From Pseudomonas brassicae (GTDB taxonomy: Bacteria; Pseudomonadota; Gammaproteobacteria; Pseudomonadales; Pseudomonadaceae), in assembly GCF_010671725.1 (NCBI RefSeq), contig NZ_JAAHBU010000030.1:1-53906 (forward strand): 53,906 nucleotides of DNA, given 5' to 3'. Shown here one piece after another: positions 43,736-53,906 of this stretch. The notes beneath the pieces were generated by a model. That model was not told where the DNA came from and ran no database searches. It saw only the letters and a program-made list of their open reading frames with translations. The translations under genes were made by a program, and so were the position numbers. Numbering within the stretch: the first letter of the stretch is position 1; each line of letters starts with the position of its first letter.

Positions 43736-44700
43736 ATGCGAGCGCTACCTCTACTACCGCTTTTGCTCGGTGGATGCTTGTCGGTGCCAGTGCTGGCCGC
43801 CAACTCCTCGACCGACGCTGCAGACTGGTTGAACCGTCTGGCCAAGGCCGAGCAGCAGCAGAGTTATCAGGGTACTTTCGTTTACGAGCGTAACGGTAGC
43901 TTCTCTACCCACGATATCTGGCATCGGGTGCAGGCTGGCAAAGTCCGCGAGCGGTTGTTGCAGCTCGACGGCCCGGCCCAGGAAGTCGTGCGGGTCGATG
44001 GGCATACCCAGTGCGTAAGCGGGACCTGGCGCCAGGGGTAGGCAACGCGGCGCAATCATCGGCGCGTGTGCTCGATCCTTTGAAACTGATGAACTGGTAC
44101 GACCTGAGTGTGGCGGGGCGCTCCCGTGTTGCCGGCCGCGAAGTGGTGATCATCACCCTCCGGCCGCGTGACCAGCACCGCTACGCCTTCGAATTGCACC
44201 TGGATCGCGAGACCGGCTTGCCGCTCAAGTCGTTGTTGCTCAACGACAAGGAGCAACTGCTCGAGCGCTTCCAGTTCACCCGGCTGGACACCGCCGACGC
44301 CCCTGACGATGCCCAACTGCAGGCCAGCGGCAATTGCAAGCCGGTTGTCCAGGCGGCTGAGCGGGTAACCGAAGCGGCGGCAGGGTGGCGTTCGGACTGG
44401 TTGCCGCCAGGGTTCGAACTGGTCAACAGCTCGGTGCGCAAAGACCCGCAGAACAAGAGCACGGTCAGCAGCCTGATGTATGACGATGGTCTGGCGCGCT
44501 TCTCGGTGTTCCTGGAGCCGCTGGCCGGCAGCGATGTTACCGACACCCGCACCCAACTGGGCCCCACGGTGGCAGTTTCGCGCCGGTTGACCACGCCCAA
44601 GGGCGATGTAGTGGTCACGGTGGTCGGTGAAATACCGATTGGTACAGCCGAACGGGTCGCCCTGTCGATGCGTGCCCAAGATGCCCAGGCCAGTCAATGA
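43736..44700 (+). CDS. mucB: Periplasmic sigma-factor regulator MucB (RseB), frameshifted as sequenced
   Basis: Binds the periplasmic part of MucA and senses lipopolysaccharide or envelope damage. A signal peptide ends near residue 22 (GGCLSVPVLAAN). The lipid-binding domain begins WLNRLAKAEQQQSYQGTFVY. The frame breaks near 44020-44024 after HTQCVSG and resumes DLAPGVGNAAQSSARVLDPL; one base between GG and GACC restores 321 residues. The second domain ends with VVVTVVGEIPIGTAERVA. AAGGAGG lies four bases before the ATG, and mucA ends 12 bases upstream. Confidence 0.9.
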
Positions 44701-44797
44701 TGAACCATCGCTGAGGCGTGGATGAGGAATCGGCCGTCAAGGCATAGACATGATTCGTAAGCCTTCGAGTTTGCAAAATCACTCAGAATTATCTATA

Positions 44798-44824
44798 GGT
44801 CAGTCCTTTCGGGGGCTGGCCTTT
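44798..44824 (+). terminator. Weak hairpin between mucB and mucD
   Basis: GGTCAGTCC / GGGCTGGCC, nine pairs including two G-U, with loop TTTCGG and three T. It lies in the 249-base mucB-mucD gap where P. aeruginosa has mucC. It may attenuate read-through rather than stop it. I find no mucC reading frame in this gap. Confidence 0.4.
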
Positions 44825-44949
44825 ACTGCTGTTGCAGCATCAAGAATGCCGATCCACCGAGCCTGGTCTCATCCTTCACCGGGTGTCTCCGGGCTTTGTG
44901 CGTTGGCAGGTCCCTACTGCTTAACCACGCTCGTTGTGACGGGAGCCGT

Positions 44950-46380
44950 ATGTCAATACCTCGCTTGAAATCCTATCTGTCGGTGTTCGCCGCCGTGCTC
45001 ATGCTCGGTCAGGTGCTTGACGCCCAGGCCGAAGCCTTGCCTGATTTCACCACGTTGGTCGAGCAGGCCTCGCCGGCGGTGGTGAATATCAGTACCAAGC
45101 AGAAACTGCCGGATCGCAAGTACGCCGCGGGCCAGATGCCTGACCTGGAAGGCTTGCCGCCGATGTTCCGCGAGTTCTTCGAGCGCAACATGCCGCAAAC
45201 CCCGCGCTCGCCGCGTGGCGACCGCCAACGTGAGGCACAGTCGCTGGGTTCGGGTTTCATCATTTCTGCCGACGGCTATATCCTCACCAACAACCACGTG
45301 GTGGCCGATGCCGACGAAATCATCGTGCGCCTGTCCGATCGCAGCGAGCTGCAGGCCAAGCTGGTTGGCACCGACCCGCGTACCGATGTGGCGCTGCTGA
45401 AGGTCGAAGGCAAGGACCTGCCGATCGTCAAGTTGGGCGACTCGGCGAAACTCAAGGTGGGTGAGTGGGTGCTGGCCATCGGTTCGCCATTTGGATTCGA
45501 CCACTCGGTGACCAAAGGTATTGTCAGTGCCAAGGGCCGTACGCTGCCCAACGATACCTACGTTCCGTTCATCCAGACCGACGTGGCGATCAACCCCGGC
45601 AACTCCGGTGGCCCGCTGTTCAACATGAATGGCGAAGTGGTCGGCATCAACTCGCAGATCTTCACCCGCTCCGGTGGCTTCATGGGCCTGTCGTTCGCCA
45701 TCCCGATCGATGTGGCACTGGATGTTTCCAACCAGTTGAAGAAAGACGGCAAGGTCAGCCGCGGCTGGCTGGGCGTGGTGATCCAGGAGGTCAACAAGGA
45801 CCTGGCCGAATCGTTCGGCCTCGACAAGCCGGCCGGTGCGCTGGTGGCCCAGGTGCTTGAAGACGGCCCGGCAGCCAAGGGTGGCCTGCAGGTGGGTGAC
45901 GTGATCCTGAGCATGAATGGTCAACCGATCGTCATGTCGGCCGACCTGCCGCACCTGGTCGGTGGCCTGAAAGATGGCGCCAAGGCCAAGCTGGACATCA
46001 TCCGCAACGGCAAGCGCCAGAACCTGGACGTGACCATCGGCGCACTGCCTGATGAAGATCAGGAAGTGACCACCGGTGCCAACGGCGGTGTCGAGCGCAG
46101 CAGCAACCGCCTGGGCGTATCGGTCGCCGACCTGACCGCCGAGCAGAAAAAGGCCCTGGAACTCAAGGGCGGCGTGGTCATCAAGGAAGTGCAGGACGGT
46201 CCTGCGGCGCTGATCGGGCTGCGTCCGGGCGACGTCATCAGCCACCTGAACAACCAGGCCATCCTGTCGGCCAAGAGCTTTACCGAAATCGCCAAGGAGC
46301 TGCCGAAGAACCGTTCGGTGTCGATGCGCGTGCTGCGTCAGGGACGTGCCAGCTTCATTACCTTCAAGCTGGCTGAGTAA
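44950..46380 (+). CDS. mucD: Periplasmic serine protease MucD (DegP/HtrA family)
   Basis: A 476-residue exported quality-control protease that limits AlgU activation. Signal peptide ends near residue 25 (GQVLDAQAEA). The catalytic triad is visible: His in LTNNHVVADADE, Asp in DPRTDVALLKV, Ser in NPGNSGGPLFNM. Two PDZ domains follow (RGWLGVVIQEVNKDLAESFG and RLGVSVADLTAEQKK). GGGAG lies five bases before the ATG at 44950. A strong bidirectional terminator follows. Confidence 0.95.
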   Translation: MSIPRLKSYLSVFAAVLMLGQVLDAQAEALPDFTTLVEQASPAVVNISTKQKLPDRKYAAGQMPDLEGLPPMFREFFERNMPQTPRSPRGDRQREAQSLGSGFIISADGYILTNNHVVADADEIIVRLSDRSELQAKLVGTDPRTDVALLKVEGKDLPIVKLGDSAKLKVGEWVLAIGSPFGFDHSVTKGIVSAKGRTLPNDTYVPFIQTDVAINPGNSGGPLFNMNGEVVGINSQIFTRSGGFMGLSFAIPIDVALDVSNQLKKDGKVSRGWLGVVIQEVNKDLAESFGLDKPAGALVAQVLEDGPAAKGGLQVGDVILSMNGQPIVMSADLPHLVGGLKDGAKAKLDIIRNGKRQNLDVTIGALPDEDQEVTTGANGGVERSSNRLGVSVADLTAEQKKALELKGGVVIKEVQDGPAALIGLRPGDVISHLNNQAILSAKSFTEIAKELPKNRSVSMRVLRQGRASFITFKLAE

Positions 46381-46386
46381 GCAGCG

Positions 46387-46424
46387 ATGAAAAAGCCCGA
46401 CGCCAGTGCGTCGGGCTTTTTCAT
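46387..46424 (+). terminator. Bidirectional terminator between mucD and the delta-60 gene
   Basis: GAAAAAGCCCGACGC pairs perfectly with GCGTCGGGCTTTTTC around a CAGT loop. T5 on the right serves mucD, A5 on the left serves the convergent gene ending at 46435. Confidence 0.92.
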
Positions 46425-46434
46425 GGGCGATGGC

Positions 46435-47673
46435 TCAGTTGCGAAATTTTGCCAGCAGCCCGACGAAACCTCCTGGCCCCCTGCCGTTGAACGCCAGCAG
46501 CGTGGCAGAGGGTGATAACGCGCTGATGGCCATGCTGCGGTCGTTTGCGATGTCGAGGTGGGTAAGCCCATCCTCGCCAAATGCCTGGTCCAGGCGCCCG
46601 TCGGTGGTGTAGCGTGCAAGGTGTACAGCGTAGCGTGAGGCGTGGCCGGCAACGACCAGCTTGCCATCGGCGTGCAAAGTGGCTGCCTGCCATTCATCCC
46701 TCGAGTCGACACTGAAGGTCACCACGGCCGGATTGCCGGCGTTGAACGTAGCGTCAATCGTACCGTCGCCGATGAACTGCCAGACCATCGCATTGGCGTG
46801 CTCTGGCTGGGCATGGGGCAGATGCCCGACGACCGTCAATCGGCCATCGGGCCGCTGCAGCAACTGATTGAAGGCAATATCGCGGTCCAGCCCCGGTGCG
46901 CTGTAGACCTGGAACGCATCCTGCTCACCAAAGCTCAGGTCGGGGGTGCCGTCATCATGGAAGCGCGCAATGAAGCCTTGAGAGCGTTGCTCGTCGGTTT
47001 TCAGCGTGCCGGCGACCAGGAAGGTGCGGTCCTGCTGGATGACCGAGGTGACGAAAACTTCGTCCGCACCATGCGCGATATCGATCCAGGCAGCGCTGGC
47101 GAAGCCCGGTTCGCCCTGCAGGCCCAGGCGATAGAGGCGGGCATGGTTTCGCCCGCACGGTGCCTGGGTGTTGACACTGATCAGCACATGATCGGTGCCG
47201 GCGTGCAGCGTGCTGGCATGCAGTAGCAGATTGTGCCCGGCGGGCATGTCGAGGGACTGGTAGCAGTAGGGCGCGTTGTAGTGATTGTCCGGGCTGCCAT
47301 CCTCCAGGAAGTGCGCCAGCAGTGGGGTGAACGGTTTGTCCGCGCTTTGCATCCAGCCCACCACCCACAGGCTGCCGTCGGGCGCGATGGCGATGGTCTC
47401 GGTACCGGAAACCGCCTGCGGGCGAAAGGTGCCGAAGACCAACCCTGCGGCGCCGAAGCTCGGGTCAAGCTGGCTGTTCTCCAGGAAACGGGCCATTGCA
47501 TAGCGAGCTTCCAGGTTTTCGGTGGTCATGGCGCTGACCAGCATGTGGTCTTCGTAGGCTTGCAGGCCGGTGACGAAACGGTCCTGGTCGGCAAAGACCG
47601 GCAGCGCTATCAGGCCATCCTCGCCAAACGTCGGGTCGAGGCTTCCGGGGCCATCCTGCTGATGTTTTTTCAT
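46435..47673 (-). CDS. Delta-60 repeat (DUF5122) beta-propeller-like protein
   Basis: A 412-residue protein containing repeats of the delta-60 type, each with an LDPSFG-x-x-G core: LDPTFGEDGLI, LDPSFGAAGLV, PDLSFGEQDAF, IDATFNAGNPAV and LDQAFGEDGLT, followed by strands such as DGSLWVVGW and DGKLVVAGHA. The spacing is near 60 residues, suggesting a beta-propeller. No signal peptide. Function unknown. GGAGG lies seven bases before the ATG at 47673. Monocistronic. Confidence 0.82.
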   Translation of the reverse strand: MKKHQQDGPGSLDPTFGEDGLIALPVFADQDRFVTGLQAYEDHMLVSAMTTENLEARYAMARFLENSQLDPSFGAAGLVFGTFRPQAVSGTETIAIAPDGSLWVVGWMQSADKPFTPLLAHFLEDGSPDNHYNAPYCYQSLDMPAGHNLLLHASTLHAGTDHVLISVNTQAPCGRNHARLYRLGLQGEPGFASAAWIDIAHGADEVFVTSVIQQDRTFLVAGTLKTDEQRSQGFIARFHDDGTPDLSFGEQDAFQVYSAPGLDRDIAFNQLLQRPDGRLTVVGHLPHAQPEHANAMVWQFIGDGTIDATFNAGNPAVVTFSVDSRDEWQAATLHADGKLVVAGHASRYAVHLARYTTDGRLDQAFGEDGLTHLDIANDRSMAISALSPSATLLAFNGRGPGGFVGLLAKFRN

Positions 47674-47853
47674 GATGTTTCCTCCATGACGGCCCTTGAC
47701 GTTACGGCCCGCTCGCCCTGCGGGCTACTGGCATAAATATCAGGCTGGATGAAACTGCGGCGGGCGGGCGTGGCGGCTGGCCCGTGCATAAGGTACAATT
47801 CCCGGCTATTTTTCGGCGGGCGTTCGCCCCGCAGCCTTTTTGAGTGTTGACCC

Positions 47854-49653
47854 GTGAGTGATTTGAGTCATATCCGCAATTTCTCCATCATCGCCCACAT
47901 TGACCATGGCAAGTCGACCCTGGCCGACCGTTTCATTCAGATGTGCGGTGGCCTCACTGCGCGCGAGATGGAAGCGCAGGTACTCGATTCCATGGACCTC
48001 GAGCGCGAGCGCGGGATCACCATCAAGGCCCACAGCGTTACCCTTTATTACAAGGCGAACGATGGCGTCACCTACCAGCTGAACTTCATCGATACCCCGG
48101 GCCACGTCGACTTCACCTATGAAGTCAGCCGCTCGCTGGCCGCCTGCGAAGGCGCGCTGCTGGTGGTCGATGCCGGCCAGGGCGTAGAGGCGCAGTCGGT
48201 CGCCAACTGCTATACCGCCATCGAGCAGGGCCTTGAGGTCATGCCGGTACTGAACAAGATGGACCTGCCACAGGCCGATCCGGACCGCGTCAAGGACGAG
48301 ATCGAGAAGATCATCGGCATCGACGCCACCGACGCCGTGGCCTGCAGTGCCAAGAGCGGCATGGGCGTGGACGAGGTACTCGAGCGCCTGGTGCAGACCA
48401 TCCCGGCGCCAACCGGTGACATCGAGGCGCCGCTGCAGGCGCTGATCATCGACTCCTGGTTCGACAACTACCTGGGCGTCGTGTCCCTGGTACGCGTACG
48501 CCATGGGCGGGTCAAGAAAGGCGACAAGATCCTGGTCAAGTCCACTGGCAAGATTCACCTGGTCGACAGCGTGGGTGTGTTCAACCCCAAGCACACCGCC
48601 ACCGCCGACCTCAAGGCCGGCGAAGTGGGCTTCATCATCGCCAGCATCAAGGACATCCACGGTGCACCGGTAGGTGACACCCTGACCTTGAGCAGCACCC
48701 CGGACGTCGAAGTGCTGCCGGGCTTCAAACGCATCCAGCCGCAGGTATATGCCGGCCTGTTCCCGGTCAGCTCCGAAGATTTCGAGGATTTTCGTGACGC
48801 CCTGCAAAAACTGACGCTGAACGACTCGTCGCTGCAGTACCTGCCAGAGAGCTCCGACGCGCTGGGCTTCGGCTTCCGTTGCGGCTTCCTCGGCATGCTG
48901 CACATGGAGATCATCCAGGAGCGCCTGGAGCGCGAATACGACCTGGACCTGATCACCACCGCGCCAAGCGTGATCTTCGAGGTCAAGCTCAAGACCGGCG
49001 AAACCATCTACGTTGACAACCCGTCGCGCCTGCCGGATGTGTCGTCGGTCGAGGATTTCCGCGAGCCGATCGTCGCCGCCACCATCCTCGTGCCGCAAGA
49101 GCACCTGGGCAACGTCATCACCCTGTGCATCGAGAAGCGCGGCGTACAGCGCGACATGCAGTTCCTCGGTTCCCAGGTGCAGGTGCGCTACGACCTGCCG
49201 ATGAACGAAGTGGTGCTGGACTTCTTCGACCGCCTCAAATCCACCAGCCGCGGCTACGCGTCGCTGGACTACCATTTCGATCGGTATCAGTCGGCCAACC
49301 TGGTCAAGCTCGATGTACTGATCAACGGCGACAAGGTCGACGCCCTGGCGTTGATCGTGCACCGTGACAACGCGCACTACAAAGGCCGCGCGTTGACCGA
49401 GAAGATGAAGGAACTGATCCCGCGGCAGATGTTCGACGTGGCAATCCAGGCCGCCATTGGCGGGCAGATTGTGGCGCGTACCACTGTCAAGGCGCTCAGA
49501 AAGAACGTACTGGCCAAATGCTACGGTGGTGACGTAAGCCGTAAGCGCAAGCTGTTGGAAAAGCAGAAGGCCGGTAAAAAACGCATGAAACAGGTCGGCA
49601 ACGTGGAAATTCCACAAGAAGCCTTCCTCGCCGTGCTCAGGTTGGATAGTTAG
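47854..49653 (+). CDS. lepA: Elongation factor 4 (LepA)
   Basis: A 599-residue translational GTPase that acts on stalled or initiating ribosomes. GTP motifs are G1 [15 protein letters not shown]3 DTPGHVDF and G4 [12 protein letters not shown]-like domains II, III and V follow, and the LepA-specific C-terminal domain contains [20 protein letters not shown] and [18 protein letters not shown]. Start is GTG at 47854. A TACAAT box at 47794-47799 may be its -10. Five bases separate it from lepB. Confidence 0.97.
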   Translation: MSDLSHIRNFSIIAHIDHGKSTLADRFIQMCGGLTAREMEAQVLDSMDLERERGITIKAHSVTLYYKANDGVTYQLNFIDTPGHVDFTYEVSRSLAACEGALLVVDAGQGVEAQSVANCYTAIEQGLEVMPVLNKMDLPQADPDRVKDEIEKIIGIDATDAVACSAKSGMGVDEVLERLVQTIPAPTGDIEAPLQALIIDSWFDNYLGVVSLVRVRHGRVKKGDKILVKSTGKIHLVDSVGVFNPKHTATADLKAGEVGFIIASIKDIHGAPVGDTLTLSSTPDVEVLPGFKRIQPQVYAGLFPVSSEDFEDFRDALQKLTLNDSSLQYLPESSDALGFGFRCGFLGMLHMEIIQERLEREYDLDLITTAPSVIFEVKLKTGETIYVDNPSRLPDVSSVEDFREPIVAATILVPQEHLGNVITLCIEKRGVQRDMQFLGSQVQVRYDLPMNEVVLDFFDRLKSTSRGYASLDYHFDRYQSANLVKLDVLINGDKVDALALIVHRDNAHYKGRALTEKMKELIPRQMFDVAIQAAIGGQIVARTTVKALRKNVLAKCYGGDVSRKRKLLEKQKAGKKRMKQVGNVEIPQEAFLAVLRLDS

Positions 49654-49658
49654 GTCCT

Positions 49659-50513
49659 ATGTCACTAAATTTCCCGCTGTTGCTAGTCATCGCCGTTGCC
49701 ATCTGTGGGCTGCTGGCTCTGGTCGATCTGGTGTTTCTGGCACCGCGTCGGCGCACTGCGATCGCGTCCTATCAGGACAGCGTCGAGCAGCCCGAGATGC
49801 GGGTGCTGGAGCAGTTGAACAAGGAGCCGTTGCTGGTCGAGTACGGCAAGTCGTTCTTTCCGGTGCTGTTCATCGTGCTGGTGCTGCGCTCGTTTCTGGT
49901 CGAGCCGTTCCAGATCCCTTCGGGTTCGATGAAGCCGACGCTGGAAGTGGGCGATTTCATCCTGGTGAACAAGTTCTCCTATGGTATTCGCCTGCCGGTG
50001 ATCGACCAGAAGGTCATCGAGGTGGGTGACCCGCAGCGTGGCGATGTGATGGTGTTCCGCTACCCGAGCGACCCGAACGTCAACTACATCAAGCGCGTGG
50101 TCGGCCTGCCGGGCGACCAGGTACGCTACACCAGCGACAAGCGCTTGTTCGTCAACGGTCAGCCGATTGCCGAGCAACTGGTCGGCAGCGAGCCGGGTAC
50201 CCTGGGCAGCGCCGAGCTGTACAAGGAAAAACTGGGCGAGGCCGAGCACCTTATCCGCAAGGAGATGAGCCGCTACCGCATGCCGCCGGATCAGCAGTGG
50301 GTAGTGCCTGCCGGGCATTACTTCATGATGGGCGACAACCGTGACAACTCCAACGACAGCCGCTACTGGGATGACCCAAGCATTCCCAAGGAGCTGCTGG
50401 GCATGGTCCCGGACAAGAACATCGTCGGCAAGGCCTTCGCCATCTGGATGAGCTGGCCGGAGCCTAAGCTCAGCCATTTCCCGAGCCTTTCGCGGGTAGG
50501 TCTGATCAAGTAA
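49659..50513 (+). CDS. lepB: Signal peptidase I
   Basis: A 284-residue inner-membrane protease that removes signal peptides. Two membrane segments lie near residues 5-28 and 64-80. The catalytic dyad is Ser90 in PSGSMKPTLEVGD and Lys145 in NYIKRVVGLPGD. The later box GDNRDNSNDSRYWD is intact. Follows lepA by five bases and is closed by a hairpin terminator. Confidence 0.96.
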   Translation: MSLNFPLLLVIAVAICGLLALVDLVFLAPRRRTAIASYQDSVEQPEMRVLEQLNKEPLLVEYGKSFFPVLFIVLVLRSFLVEPFQIPSGSMKPTLEVGDFILVNKFSYGIRLPVIDQKVIEVGDPQRGDVMVFRYPSDPNVNYIKRVVGLPGDQVRYTSDKRLFVNGQPIAEQLVGSEPGTLGSAELYKEKLGEAEHLIRKEMSRYRMPPDQQWVVPAGHYFMMGDNRDNSNDSRYWDDPSIPKELLGMVPDKNIVGKAFAIWMSWPEPKLSHFPSLSRVGLIK

Positions 50514-50521
50514 CACCACAG

Positions 50522-50556
50522 CGGCGCTGTCCTTGGGACAGCGCCGAATGCTTTTC
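50522..50556 (+). terminator. Terminator after lepB
   Basis: CGGCGCTGTCC / GGACAGCGCCG, eleven perfect pairs with a TTG loop, followed within five bases by CTTTTC. It splits lepA-lepB from rnc-era-recO-pdxJ. Confidence 0.75.
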
Positions 50557-50609
50557 TGGCATAGGCTGTACAAGGGCGTCCACAAGACGCGCCCGGCCGC
50601 ACGTCAGGC

Positions 50610-50750
50610 ATGAACCAAACCGTCTTTCAGGATTTGCATTTGAACAACGCGTTAACCCCGAAGGCCCTGAGCCCGATTGAACTGTGTGAGCCCGGCGCTA
50701 CGGCGTCGCTGCTGAAAATCGACCACGAACAGCGCGTGGGTACACTGTGA
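50610..50750 (+). CDS. Possible 46-residue leader or small protein before rnc
   Basis: ATG at 50610 opens 46 codons ([20 protein letters not shown] at the start, ending EQRVGTL) and the TGA at 50748-50750 overlaps the rnc GTG at 50747, a coupling arrangement. I recognise no homologue. P. aeruginosa has a DUF4845 membrane protein here, which this is not. It may be a chance frame that only sets up rnc translation. Confidence 0.35.
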   Translation: MNQTVFQDLHLNNALTPKALSPIELCEPGATASLLKIDHEQRVGTL

Positions 50751-51428
50751 GCGTTTCCTTGAGCCGCCTCGAGCGCCAGCTCGGCTACACCTTCCAGAAC
50801 CAGGAGCTGATGCTGCTGGCCCTCACGCACCGCAGCTTTGCCGGGCGCAACAACGAACGGCTGGAGTTCCTGGGCGATGCGATCCTCAACTTCGTCGCCG
50901 GTGAGGCGCTGTTCGAGCGTTTCCCGCAGGCCCGCGAAGGCCAGCTGTCGCGTTTGCGTGCGCGCCTGGTCAAGGGCGAGACGCTGGCCGTGCTGGCCCG
51001 TGGTTTCGACCTGGGCGAGTACCTGCGCCTGGGCTCGGGCGAGCTCAAGAGCGGCGGGTTCCGACGTGAATCGATCCTGGCCGACGCCCTTGAGGCCCTG
51101 ATTGGTGCGATCTACCTGGACTCGGACATGCACACCGCGCGTGACCGGGTGCTGGCGTGGTTGGCCGGCGAGTTCGAGAGCCTGACCCTGGTCGATACCA
51201 ACAAGGACCCGAAAACCCGCCTGCAGGAGTTCTTGCAGTCGCGTGCGTGCGAACTGCCCCGCTACGAAGTGGTGGATATTCAAGGTGAACCCCATTGCCG
51301 GACGTTTTTCGTCGAATGCGAAGTGACCCTTTTGACTGAAAAAAGCCGAGGGCAGGGCGTGAGCCGGCGTATCGCCGAGCAGGTCGCGGCCGCCGCAGCA
51401 CTGATCGCCCTGGGCGTGGAGAATGGCA

Positions 51429-51436
<8 letters not shown>
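50747..51436 (+). CDS. rnc: Ribonuclease III
   Basis: A 229-residue double-stranded RNA endonuclease for rRNA and mRNA processing. The catalytic signature [20 protein letters not shown] and the second metal-site region [16 protein letters not shown] are complete, and the C-terminal dsRNA-binding domain begins [16 protein letters not shown] start at 50747. It overlaps era by eight bases. Confidence 0.96.
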
Positions 51437-52331
<895 letters not shown>

Positions 52332-52388
52332 TTGCCCCTGCCTGCCACCGTCCGGTGGCGGGCCTTCTTCTTCTGCGAAGCACTGATC

Positions 52389-53071
52389 ATGGACTTGCCA
52401 GACGGCCAACCGGCCTTCGTGCTGCACAGCCGGGCCTACCGTGAAACCAGTGCGCTGGTCGACTTCCTTACCCCGCAAGGTCGCCTGCGCGCCGTACTGC
52501 GCCGTGCGCGTGGCAAGGCCGGCAGCCTGGCCCGCCCGTTTGTGCCGCTGGACGTGCAGTTCCACGGGCGCGGCGAGCTCAAGAACGTCGGGCGCATGGA
52601 CAGTGCCGGGGTGGCGGTGTGGCTCAATGGCGATGCGCTGTTCAGCGGGCTCTACCTCAATGAGTTGCTGATCCGCCTGTTGCAGGCTGAAGACCCGCAC
52701 CCGGTCATGTTCGAACAGTACGCCGCGACCTTGCAGGCGCTGGGCGCCGGGCGGCCCCTGGAACCCTTGCTGCGAGCGTTCGAATGGCGCCTGCTGGACG
52801 AACTGGGTTACGGCTTTGCGCTGGACCACGACATCAATGGCGAGCCACTGCAGGCGCACGCCTTGTACCGGCTGCAGGTCGATGCCGGCCTGGAGCGGGT
52901 GTACCTGGTGCAGCCGGGGCTGTTCAGCGGCGCACAACTGCTGGCCATGGCCGACGCCGAGTGGTCGGTGCCGGGTGCACTGGGGGCCGCCAAGCGCTGA
53001 TGCGCCAGGCATTGGCGGTACACCTGGGCGGTCGCCCGCTGGTCAGTCGGGAACTGTTTCGCAAGCCTTGA
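52389..53071 (+). CDS. recO: DNA repair protein RecO, frameshifted as sequenced
   Basis: Loads RecA with RecR on SSB-coated DNA. The OB-fold N-terminus reads [20 protein letters not shown] and [12 protein letters not shown]. The open frame ends early at 53000 after GALGAAKR; one added base near 52995-52998 (AAGCGCTGATG to AAGCGCCTGATG) continues [20 protein letters not shown] to a TGA at 53071, giving 227 residues, the normal size. Start ATG at 52389 lies 57 bases after era. Confidence 0.9.
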
Positions 53072-53115
53072 TCACGACGTATGCTGTGAGGCTCAATTTT
53101 CAGGAGAGTCTTTTC

Positions 53116-53859
53116 GTGACCACCAGCAACCGCATCCTCCTCGGCGTGAACATCGACCACGTGGCGACCTTGCGCCAGGCCCGCGGCACGCGCTACCCCG
53201 ACCCGGTCAAGGCCGCGCTGGACGCCGAAGAGGCGGGTGCCGACGGCATTACCGTGCACCTGCGCGAAGACCGCCGGCATATTCAGGAACGCGACGTGCT
53301 GGTGCTCAAGGACGTGCTGCAGACGCGCATGAACTTCGAGATGGGCGTGACCGAAGAGATGATGCTGTTTGCCGAGCGCATTCGTCCGGCGCACATCTGC
53401 CTGGTGCCCGAGACACGTCAGGAGCTGACCACCGAAGGTGGTCTGGACGTGGCGGGGCAGGAGGCGCGGATCAAGGCGGCGGTGGAGCGCCTGTCGCGAT
53501 TGGGGTCTGAAGTGTCGCTGTTCATCGATGCCGACGAGCGCCAGATCGAGGCCTCGCGCCGGGTTGGCGCGCCGGCAATCGAGCTGCACACCGGGCGCTA
53601 TGCCGATGCGCAGACCCCGGCCGAGGTGGCCGAAGAGCTCAAGCGTGTAGCCGATGGCGTGGCGTTTGGCCTGGCCCAGGGGCTGATCGTGAATGCCGGG
53701 CATGGCCTGCATTACCACAACGTCGAAGCGGTGGCGGCGATCAAGGGTATCAACGAGCTGAACATCGGCCATGCGCTGGTGGCGCATGCGTTGTTCGTGG
53801 GCTTCAAAGGTGCGGTGAGCGAGATGAAGCAACTGATTCTGGCCGCCAGCACCCGCTGA
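53116..53859 (+). CDS. pdxJ: Pyridoxine 5'-phosphate synthase
   Basis: A 247-residue TIM-barrel enzyme that joins 1-deoxyxylulose 5-phosphate and 3-amino-2-oxopropyl phosphate in vitamin B6 synthesis. Characteristic segments are [50 protein letters not shown] and the closing [20 protein letters not shown]. Start is GTG at 53116 with GGAG nine bases upstream, 44 bases after the repaired recO end. Confidence 0.96.
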   Translation: MTTSNRILLGVNIDHVATLRQARGTRYPDPVKAALDAEEAGADGITVHLREDRRHIQERDVLVLKDVLQTRMNFEMGVTEEMMLFAERIRPAHICLVPETRQELTTEGGLDVAGQEARIKAAVERLSRLGSEVSLFIDADERQIEASRRVGAPAIELHTGRYADAQTPAEVAEELKRVADGVAFGLAQGLIVNAGHGLHYHNVEAVAAIKGINELNIGHALVAHALFVGFKGAVSEMKQLILAASTR

Positions 53860-53873
53860 GACCGTAGTGCTCC

Positions 53874-53900
53874 CTTCGCTGGCAAGCCAGCTCCCACAGG
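53874..53900. repeat. REP unit after pdxJ
   Basis: TTCGCTGGC-AA-GCCAGCTCCCACAGG, the same family as at 41-66 and 33217-33283. The window ends six bases later, so a second unit may be cut off. Confidence 0.8.
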
Positions 53901-53906
53901 CACCCC

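Noticed and set aside
47806..49617. 603-codon open frame antisense to lepA
   Set aside because: It mirrors lepA almost exactly, has no recognisable domain and arises from high third-position GC; the plus-strand lepA has all GTPase motifs.

Overview
This is chromosomal DNA from a Pseudomonas of the P. putida group. The evidence is a phaG gene almost identical in its motifs to the P. putida acyltransferase, the algU-mucA-mucB-mucD stress cluster, the lepA-lepB-rnc-era-recO-pdxJ housekeeping run, high-GC coding DNA, and scattered Pseudomonas REP palindromes. I see no phage, insertion sequence, CRISPR array or rRNA. There is one tRNA gene.

Layout. 0-3 kb: AraC-type regulator, small monooxygenase-fold protein, flavin reductase, and a secreted peptide made of DGFDRT repeats with an AT-rich upstream inverted repeat. 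3-10 kb: a C4-dicarboxylate/alpha-ketoglutarate module (MHS transporter, sigma54 response regulator, sensor kinase) with a visible -24/-12 promoter and palindrome, then periplasmic beta-glucosidase. 10-23 kb: methyltransferase, DMT exporter, SIR2-like DUF4917 protein, SulP permease, putative glycosyltransferase, tRNA-Gly, phaG, pseudouridine synthase, diguanylate cyclase, lipoprotein, thioredoxin-like protein, enoyl-CoA hydratase-family protein and ung. 23.4-30.2 kb: an accessory block whose intergenic stretches are AT-richer, with two paralogous multi-module proteins of unknown function and an autotransporter carrying two long poly-G tracts. 30-38 kb: tricarboxylate uptake, opdH-tctC-tctB-tctA-abrB divergent from tctD-tctE, with direct repeats between them and a REP pair between tctC and tctB. 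38-42 kb: HDOD protein, ygfZ, sdhE, ygfX, nadB. 42-46 kb: algU-mucA-mucB-mucD behind two AlgU-type promoters. 46-54 kb: a delta-60 repeat protein, then lepA, lepB, rnc, era, recO, pdxJ.

Two points dominate. First, eleven genes, including recO and mucB, are broken by thirteen apparent single-base deletions. Each is repaired by one base, and for twelve of the thirteen that base can be a G restoring GGC (or GGGC) on one strand. This looks like systematic sequencing or assembly error rather than gene decay, so I treat these genes as real and mark the breaks. Second, the accessory block at 23.4-30.2 kb is the best candidate for an undescribed system: two related beta-rich proteins without signal peptides beside an autotransporter whose surface domain contains G8 and G11 tracts that could switch the frame.
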